The notes under the pieces were generated by a model. It did no database searches. It saw nothing but the letters and a program-made list of their open reading frames with translations, and was not told the DNA's origin. DNA of 64,000 nt from Oscillospiraceae bacterium. Its GTDB lineage: Bacteria; Bacillota; Clostridia; Oscillospirales; Oscillospiraceae. The position numbers and the translations under genes are program-made. This document shows positions 59,076 through 64,000 of this stretch, one piece after another. The DNA is taken from contig JAFQZN010000008.1 of assembly GCA_017405865.1 (NCBI GenBank), positions 145,539-209,538 on the forward strand, read 5' to 3'. Numbering within the stretch: the first letter of the stretch is position 1; every line of letters starts with the position of its first letter.

Positions 59076-62009
59076 CTATGGAAGATAACGGAACAATCGC
59101 AGTGGAGATTGCGCGGCTTCAGCGCAGAAATGGTCGACCGCACAGGATAGATATTTCTCTCCACAGAAGATGCTTGAGGTCAATCCATCAGACGAAATCT
59201 GAAGCACGGAATGTTCTCTGCCGCTGCAGACAAGGAGCGTTCCGTTGTCATTCAGCCGCAGGAATCTGCCTTGTGCGCTGCGCAGCGTTACTGTTCCACT
59301 GTGGTCGATGATCGGTTCCCACAGGAGCTCCGCGCTGACGGATATCATTCCGCTGCTGTCCGGCTTGGTGATGGATATGCACGTTCCTTCCGCGTCGAGC
59401 GCATACCACTTTTCTCCCTGCTGATAGGCAATGACAATGCGGGAATTCCGCGTTGGCTCCCAAGGCGTCTGCACCGCATTCACGGTGAGCGGCTCGACTT
59501 TTCCGCATAAGGCGCAGCGCGTTGTAAGATAATCGTGCGCGATACGCGGCAGCAGGACGCCGCTTCTGACCTTGCTGCCGCAGTCAAGGCAATAGCTGTC
59601 TGATACGGCGCCGGCGCAGGTGCAGGTGGCGGCGACGGTCTTGCCGGAAACGACGTTCACGTGCGGGCAGTCCGATAGTGAGAACGGCGCGTTGAGCATG
59701 ACGAAGCTGCCGGCGGCATTGCTCGCGACGATCTCCATACGGTATTCATCCGCAGGCATAGCGGACAGATGCACGTACTGATTGAGATAACTGATATCCA
59801 GCTTGTTTTCGTCGGGATAAATATAGGCAGAGGAAACCGTCTGTGCGTCGCTGTTGAGAATCTGCAGGCTCACGAGGTCGATCGGCAGCTCGTCAGATTC
59901 CAGAACACCGAACAGGCCGAGCGAATTCACGGCGGAATAGGATACGGCGTCCGGAGATACGTGTTCCGACGCCCAGTGAATGCCGTAACGCGTACGAACG
60001 ACGGAGAATTCCGTATGCAGAAGCTCTGTTGTAAAATGCTCGTTTTCCGCAGAAATTCGGAGCGTATACGTACCCTTCTGCAGCTTGGAAAACAGCAGAT
60101 AATCGCTTAATTCGCGCAGATCGTAGCTTGCGCCTGCCGGAACGTCCGCAGCGCTCAACAGCGGAAAATCATTCTGATCCAGTACGCTGACGGAGACGTA
60201 ACGAAGTGCGGAGTCTTCTGACACGACCACGCCGCGCAAGCCGAACGCATCACCTTCGATCAGGAGCTCCGGCGCCTGCAGCCCGCAAAGGCTGATCGCA
60301 TCGTTTCGGATGATGAAGCGCTTTCGTTCGGCGATTGCGGGACCTGCCGCGTTGCAAACGCGGATCACATAGTAATAACTGCCGGCAGACAGCTCTGACA
60401 AGGCAAGCTCTGCTTCTGCAAGATCTGCCGTGCGGTCGAGGTCTTCCACTTCCCCGCTGCAAACGATCTCGTCGTTCCGGTCAAGAATTTCAATGGTCAC
60501 GCTGTCCAGCGCGGAATCTCTCGACGTCACCGTGCCGGTGATCGTCGGAACGGAACCGGTATAGTATTCCTGCCGCAGAGACAGGTCGCTTACCGTGACC
60601 GGATCCTCCTTGACCCAGACACGGAAGTCACAGGTCAGGAGCGCCTGACTCCCCTTTCCCGTTTGTACGGAGATCGTATAGCGGTAACTGCCCGGCTTGA
60701 GCGATGCGACGCTGATTTTGTCCGCAAGGGCGGAAAGATCGTAATCCGTCGTTTTGGGAGAGGCATTGACCTTCTGCACGTTCTTGCCGTCAGCGCCGTC
60801 GATCTGCACGGTGACGCCGGTGATCTCCGTAGTCGCGGTGATCATGCCGTTGACGGAATACCGCGTTCCCTCCTTCAGATCCTCCGGGGCCTTGCAGGAA
60901 TCCAGCCTTGCGCCGGATTTCGACACGACGACCTCGTGGTCGAGCAGCGTTTTCGTTCCGGCGGTATTCGTCGCGATCACGCGGTAGAAATATCTGCCCT
61001 CTGCAAGGTCTTTCGTTTTAATCTCGGCGGCGAGCTTGGAAAGGTCGTAGGAGGTGTCCTTCGGTCCGACCGATTTGCCGACCGCCATATTGCCGGTCTC
61101 ATCGAAGAAGCCGACCGTCACGTTTGTCAGCTGACCGGCTCTGGTCGTGACCTTGCCTGTGACGGAATAGTTTTCTCCGTATGGGATTACGTCCGGTGCA
61201 GACGCGCCGCTCAAGGACAGGATCTCACCGGTCGCCTCATAACCGTTGAAGCCGTATTCTCTGCAGATCGACGGATAATCCTTGAAGCAGACGTCCATAT
61301 CCGTGCCGCCCGGTACGCCCGGTACGCTGCCGGAGGAGGAATACTGCCACATGCCGTAGACCTCGTCGTAGCGGTCGTAGACGGAATAGGTGCCGTCAGC
61401 CAGATACTGCGCCATCCAGCACTCGTACTTTTTGCAGATTTTTTCCGTGTCCATCTTGTAATCCAGCCAGCTCTTGCAGGAGTAAAGACCGACCAGCCAG
61501 CCGTCTGCGGCAACGTCGTCCAGAAAAGCCAGCGCAAGCTCTGTCAGCGCGTCCTTGGTCATCGGGCCGTGCGTTTCCGGATCCTCCAGATCAAAATAGA
61601 CGGGATATTCAAGCGTTTTCCCCTTCAGCCAGCCCTTCAGCGCGGCCGCCTCAAGCAGGACGGCCTCCTTCGTACTGGCATAAGAATAGAGATACACGCC
61701 GACGTCCAGTCCGGCCGCCTTTGCCCTGCCGTAATTGCCCTCAAAGGTCTTGTCCGCCGTCTGCGCAAAGCCGGCGCGCAGGATCACGTAGTCGTACCCC
61801 GCGCCTTTGATCGCTTCAAAGTCTACCTCGCTGCCCTGCCAGTCGGACAGGTCGACGCCCTTTGCAAGAATGCCTCTGCCGTCACCGCGCATACCGCCTG
61901 CGTAATTGTCATAGGCGGCGGACGCCGTCAACGCGACCGTCGGCAGCAGTGAGACGAAAAGCGCGAGTATTAAGATCAGACAGATCGTTTTAATTATGTA
62001 ATGATTCAT
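59076..62009 (-). CDS. Secreted GH25 muramidase with repeated beta domains
   Basis: A 977-aa exported protein. A signal peptide (about 1-31, ILILALFVSLLPTVALTASA) is followed by a GH25 lysozyme domain (about 50-260) with KGVDLSDWQG (Asp53) and the catalytic pair in YFDLEDPE (Asp140, Glu142). Then come five divergent repeats of about 95-100 residues (about 263-780), with recurring patterns such as YSVTGKVTT, VTVGFFDETG and GRYFYRVIATNTAG. A CxC/CxxC ribbon-like segment and a beta-rich C-terminal domain (about 840-977) end the protein. ATG 62009 is chosen because the signal peptide begins there. Likely acts on peptidoglycan in the envelope. Confidence 0.92.
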   Translation of the reverse strand: MNHYIIKTICLILILALFVSLLPTVALTASAAYDNYAGGMRGDGRGILAKGVDLSDWQGSEVDFEAIKGAGYDYVILRAGFAQTADKTFEGNYGRAKAAGLDVGVYLYSYASTKEAVLLEAAALKGWLKGKTLEYPVYFDLEDPETHGPMTKDALTELALAFLDDVAADGWLVGLYSCKSWLDYKMDTEKICKKYECWMAQYLADGTYSVYDRYDEVYGMWQYSSSGSVPGVPGGTDMDVCFKDYPSICREYGFNGYEATGEILSLSGASAPDVIPYGENYSVTGKVTTRAGQLTNVTVGFFDETGNMAVGKSVGPKDTSYDLSKLAAEIKTKDLAEGRYFYRVIATNTAGTKTLLDHEVVVSKSGARLDSCKAPEDLKEGTRYSVNGMITATTEITGVTVQIDGADGKNVQKVNASPKTTDYDLSALADKISVASLKPGSYRYTISVQTGKGSQALLTCDFRVWVKEDPVTVSDLSLRQEYYTGSVPTITGTVTSRDSALDSVTIEILDRNDEIVCSGEVEDLDRTADLAEAELALSELSAGSYYYVIRVCNAAGPAIAERKRFIIRNDAISLCGLQAPELLIEGDAFGLRGVVVSEDSALRYVSVSVLDQNDFPLLSAADVPAGASYDLRELSDYLLFSKLQKGTYTLRISAENEHFTTELLHTEFSVVRTRYGIHWASEHVSPDAVSYSAVNSLGLFGVLESDELPIDLVSLQILNSDAQTVSSAYIYPDENKLDISYLNQYVHLSAMPADEYRMEIVASNAAGSFVMLNAPFSLSDCPHVNVVSGKTVAATCTCAGAVSDSYCLDCGSKVRSGVLLPRIAHDYLTTRCALCGKVEPLTVNAVQTPWEPTRNSRIVIAYQQGEKWYALDAEGTCISITKPDSSGMISVSAELLWEPIIDHSGTVTLRSAQGRFLRLNDNGTLLVCSGREHSVLQISSDGLTSSIFCGEKYLSCAVDHFCAEAAQSPLRLFRYLP

Positions 62010-62050
62010 TATAATTACCTGTTGCCGAAATATTGAAAGACTATTATTTC

Positions 62051-62165
62051 TGTCATTGCCCCGCATGGGGCAATCTGTCCGTCGCAGGATTCCGCTCTGT
62101 CTCGTATTACGGAAAAGCGTCCAACATCGAACGCACGGATTGCCCGAGCAAGTCGGGCAATGACA
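62051..62165. repeat. Palindromic interspersed repeat, copy 1
   Basis: A 115-bp element bounded by TGTCATTGCCC and GGGCAATGACA, an 11-bp perfect terminal inverted repeat. Internal hairpins include TTGCCCC-GCAT-GGGGCAA at one end and TTGCCCGA/TCGGGCAA at the other, so it folds on itself. Non-coding; resembles a small non-autonomous (MITE- or REP-like) element. Confidence 0.85.
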
Positions 62166-62187
62166 ATAAAAGAGATAACCCTTCAGC

Positions 62188-62300
62188 TGTCATTGCCCCG
62201 CATGGGGCAATCTGTCCGTCGCGGGATTCCGCTCTGTCTCGTAGTACGGAAAAGCGTCCAACATCGGACGCACGGATTGCCCGACAAGTGGGCAATGACA
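62188..62300. repeat. Palindromic interspersed repeat, copy 2
   Basis: A 113-bp near-identical copy of the preceding element in the same orientation, 22 bp away. Apart from a 2-bp length difference near the right end, only a handful of bases differ. A middle hairpin GCGTCC-AACATC-GGACGC is perfect in this copy. Same terminal TGTCATTGCCC/GGGCAATGACA. Confidence 0.85.
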
Positions 62301-62406
62301 TAGAAGAATATTAATGCCTTTTTGCTACCATGCATCTTATCACAAGCGCGCGGCTTTTGTCAAATGAAGAACCTGCCATCGGAAAAACTTAGAAAATTTT
62401 ATAAAT

Positions 62407-62436
62407 TTGTACTTTATATTTATTAGTCTCTATGAT
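62407..62436 (+). promoter_or_regulatory. Putative promoter of the secreted peptidase gene
   Basis: TTGTAC (62407-62412), 18-bp spacer and TATGAT (62431-62436) in a strongly AT-rich stretch, about 55 bp before the ATG. Between the repeat pair and this point (62301-62400) I see no gene. Confidence 0.55.
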
Positions 62437-62490
62437 ACAATAAAAAATAGCGAGACAAAAAATCGCACAATAGTAAGAAGGAGAATGCTT

Positions 62491-64000
62491 ATGAAACACT
62501 TCGCAAAAATCCTGGCACTGCTCTTGGCGGTTGCGATGGTAATCGGCATGCTGCCGGCCGTCGCATTTGCGCAAGAGCCCGAGACGGAACCCGAAGTCGT
62601 TGAAGTTGTCACTCCGGAACATGAAGCCGAATTGCAGGCGGATGTTCTTGGCGACATCGGAAACTATTTCACCGGTCTGAACAAGAAAAACTCCAGCGTA
62701 AGGAAGCAAGACTACTACGACGCAACCGAAAAAATCAAGGAAATCGTCCTCGCTTCTGATACATACGTAGAAGATTCTCTTGTTGAACGCGGCAGCGGTT
62801 TCTTCTGGCAGACCACCACAGGTATCACGTGCGGCTACTTCCCCGAGCACGAATACAAGATGGCTGTCATGCGCGCAAACAATAAAGCAGATACCAAGGC
62901 AACCTATGCTACTGCTAGCGCTTGCACGGCCTACAACAACTCGCAGGCTGGCAGCAACGACGTCTGTGTCGTCGGTCCTATGTACTCTGAAGATGATAGC
63001 TTCACCGAACAGTACGGCAACGAAGCTGCCGATATCGCAGCTGCGACCGGCGGCACCGCATGGAAGCTGATCAATAGCAACGCGACCGTCACCAACATCG
63101 CAAATGCGATCTCCAAGTGCAAGGTCGTCATCTTCGACTCCCACGGCAACACCGACTGGGGCTACTTTGAGGGCGGCTCCGATGGCAGCGGCGAGGCTGA
63201 CTGCGTCACGCAGGCAAACACCTCTTATCTCTGCCTGTCCTCCGGCACCGGCATCACCAGCACCGATATGGCATACGTCACGAAGGTCAATTCCAACTCC
63301 TACACCAGCACCTTCTGCCATGCCTATTCTGACACTTCCGGTAACTACGTCATTGACGGCACCGCGATTGCGAACCACATGTCCACCAATGCACCGGGTA
63401 GTTTACTGTGGATGGCGATCTGCCTCGGCATGGCAACTCCCGGTCTGGAACAGCCTCTGCACAACAAGGGCGTTTCTGTCGTTTATGGCTACTCCCAGTC
63501 CGTCACCTTCAGCGGCGAATATGCCTATGAAGCAGACTTCTGGGATAAGATGATCGCAGGCGAAACGGTTGCGACTGCGGCAGCTTACATGAAGACTCAC
63601 AACAACTCTAACTGGGATCCTTATTACACCGGCTATACCATTGCCAATGCGAGAAAGAATTATGCAGCATTCCCGATCGTTGTTTCCGATCAGGATGTCT
63701 ATCCCGGCCAGAGAACGAGCACCACTACGTATGACGGCACGGTCGACGCTGTGCAGACAGTCAACTCCACCTGGAAGCTCCTCGGTGAGCCCGAGCCCGC
63801 GACCGTCACCCTGATGGCAGGCTCCACCCAGTACGGCTCCACCATCAACACCACAACCAACACCAATGCCACCCTGCCGAGCTACTCCGGCACCGTTCCC
63901 ACCGGCTATACCTTCGCCGGCTGGACCGATGCAGCGATCAGCGGCACGACCAATGCGAAGCCGACGCTCTACAACGGCACCTACCCGACCGGCAGCAACA
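62491..64000 (+). CDS. Secreted caspase-fold (clan CD, C25-like) cysteine peptidase, N-terminal part
   Basis: 503 codons are visible before the right edge. ATG 62491 has AAGGAG 8 nt upstream. There is a signal peptide (KHFAKILALLLAVAMVIGMLPAVAFA, about 1-27) and then a domain with VVIFDSHGNTDW (His218) and SLLWMAICLGMAT (Cys311). The His and Cys follow beta strands as in caspase-fold peptidases. After about residue 430 a Thr-rich beta repeat begins (VTLMAGSTQYGSTI, GYTFAGWTDAAI) like the InlB/Flg_new B-repeats of surface proteins. The stop and any anchor lie outside the window. The class is inferred from motif layout. Confidence 0.8.
   Translation, partial: MKHFAKILALLLAVAMVIGMLPAVAFAQEPETEPEVVEVVTPEHEAELQADVLGDIGNYFTGLNKKNSSVRKQDYYDATEKIKEIVLASDTYVEDSLVERGSGFFWQTTTGITCGYFPEHEYKMAVMRANNKADTKATYATASACTAYNNSQAGSNDVCVVGPMYSEDDSFTEQYGNEAADIAAATGGTAWKLINSNATVTNIANAISKCKVVIFDSHGNTDWGYFEGGSDGSGEADCVTQANTSYLCLSSGTGITSTDMAYVTKVNSNSYTSTFCHAYSDTSGNYVIDGTAIANHMSTNAPGSLLWMAICLGMATPGLEQPLHNKGVSVVYGYSQSVTFSGEYAYEADFWDKMIAGETVATAAAYMKTHNNSNWDPYYTGYTIANARKNYAAFPIVVSDQDVYPGQRTSTTTYDGTVDAVQTVNSTWKLLGEPEPATVTLMAGSTQYGSTINTTTNTNATLPSYSGTVPTGYTFAGWTDAAISGTTNAKPTLYNGTYPTGSN

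Noticed and set aside
60663..61952. 429-codon open frame on the plus strand
   Set aside because: Antisense to the GH25 muramidase gene, which has a signal peptide and catalytic motifs.
62051..62300. Possible CRISPR array
   Set aside because: Only two units of about 114 bp separated by 22 bp, each with terminal inverted repeats; this is not a CRISPR repeat-spacer pattern and no cas gene is present.
1..64000. tRNA or rRNA genes, integrases, transposases and phage genes
   Set aside because: None recognised on either strand by eye; the only repeat is the pair at 62051-62300.

Overview
The window looks like a chromosomal segment of a spore-forming, probably anaerobic Firmicute of the class Clostridia (an Oscillospiraceae-like gut organism is my best guess). 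The reasons are the yqfC-yqfD-phoH-ybeY-era-yqzL-recO gene order, the sporulation genes yqfC, yqfD and ylbJ, a T-box in front of valS, MutS2, a BlaI/BlaR pair, and thiolase plus 3-hydroxybutyryl-CoA dehydrogenase genes. Core genes are GC-rich (44 of 60 bases at 8281-8340). Nearly everything is on the minus strand, so transcription runs from high to low coordinates.

Layout. (1) 1-15.8 kb is housekeeping: partial valS with promoter and T-box leader, an alpha-phosphohexomutase, the coaD/rsmD/uvrC group, a stand-alone HPr, then the mutS2-recO-yqzL-era-ybeY-phoH-yqfD-yqfC run, with ylbJ and a small Cys-rich gene diverging on the plus strand. (2) 15.8-17.8 kb is a BlaR1-like/BlaI regulatory pair with a clear operator. 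(3) 17.8-22.7 kb holds a PLP aminotransferase, galE, a small Cys-rich protein, and a DUF2344/radical SAM-B12 pair. (4) 22.7-58.9 kb is a very large surface-polysaccharide locus read right to left from a good promoter at 59014-59042. (5) 59.0-64 kb holds a secreted GH25 muramidase with repeated beta domains and, diverging from it, a secreted caspase-fold peptidase cut off by the window end. Two copies of a palindromic repeat lie between them.

The polysaccharide locus in transcription order is: PqqD-like protein, Ser-His S26-type peptidase, nucleotidyltransferase-like protein, UDP-sugar 4,6-dehydratase (CapD/PglF type), initiating phosphoglycosyl transferase, HpaI-type aldolase, D-2-hydroxyacid dehydrogenase, GT4, TviB-like and TviC-like enzymes (UDP-GalNAcA), GT2, EpsG-like polymerase, LpxD-like acyltransferase, deacetylase-like protein, pyruvyltransferase-ferredoxin-FrhB fusion, rfbA/rfbC/rfbB, an unrecognised protein, GT2, a lower-GC cassette (ATP-grasp, DAHP synthase, Gfo/Idh/MocA oxidoreductase, GNAT, DegT aminotransferase), Wzx flippase, two GT2s, VanZ-like, hbd, thl, a second nucleotidyltransferase-like protein, acyltransferase-3, CapE-like dehydratase and a second rfbA.

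The set implies a Wzx/Wzy-type polymer built on undecaprenyl phosphate, containing a uronic acid, 6-deoxy or amino sugars, and probably unusual acyl groups. Three small pathways within the locus could supply those groups: thl+hbd for 3-hydroxybutyryl-CoA, aldolase+dehydrogenase for a 2-hydroxy acid, and DAHP synthase+Gfo/Idh+ATP-grasp for an unknown acid. I regard these glycan-decoration modules, and the PqqD/S26/nucleotidyltransferase trio at the head of the locus, as the best candidates for undescribed biology. No chain-length regulator, rfbD, capF/capG, tRNA, rRNA, CRISPR array, prophage or transposase was seen.
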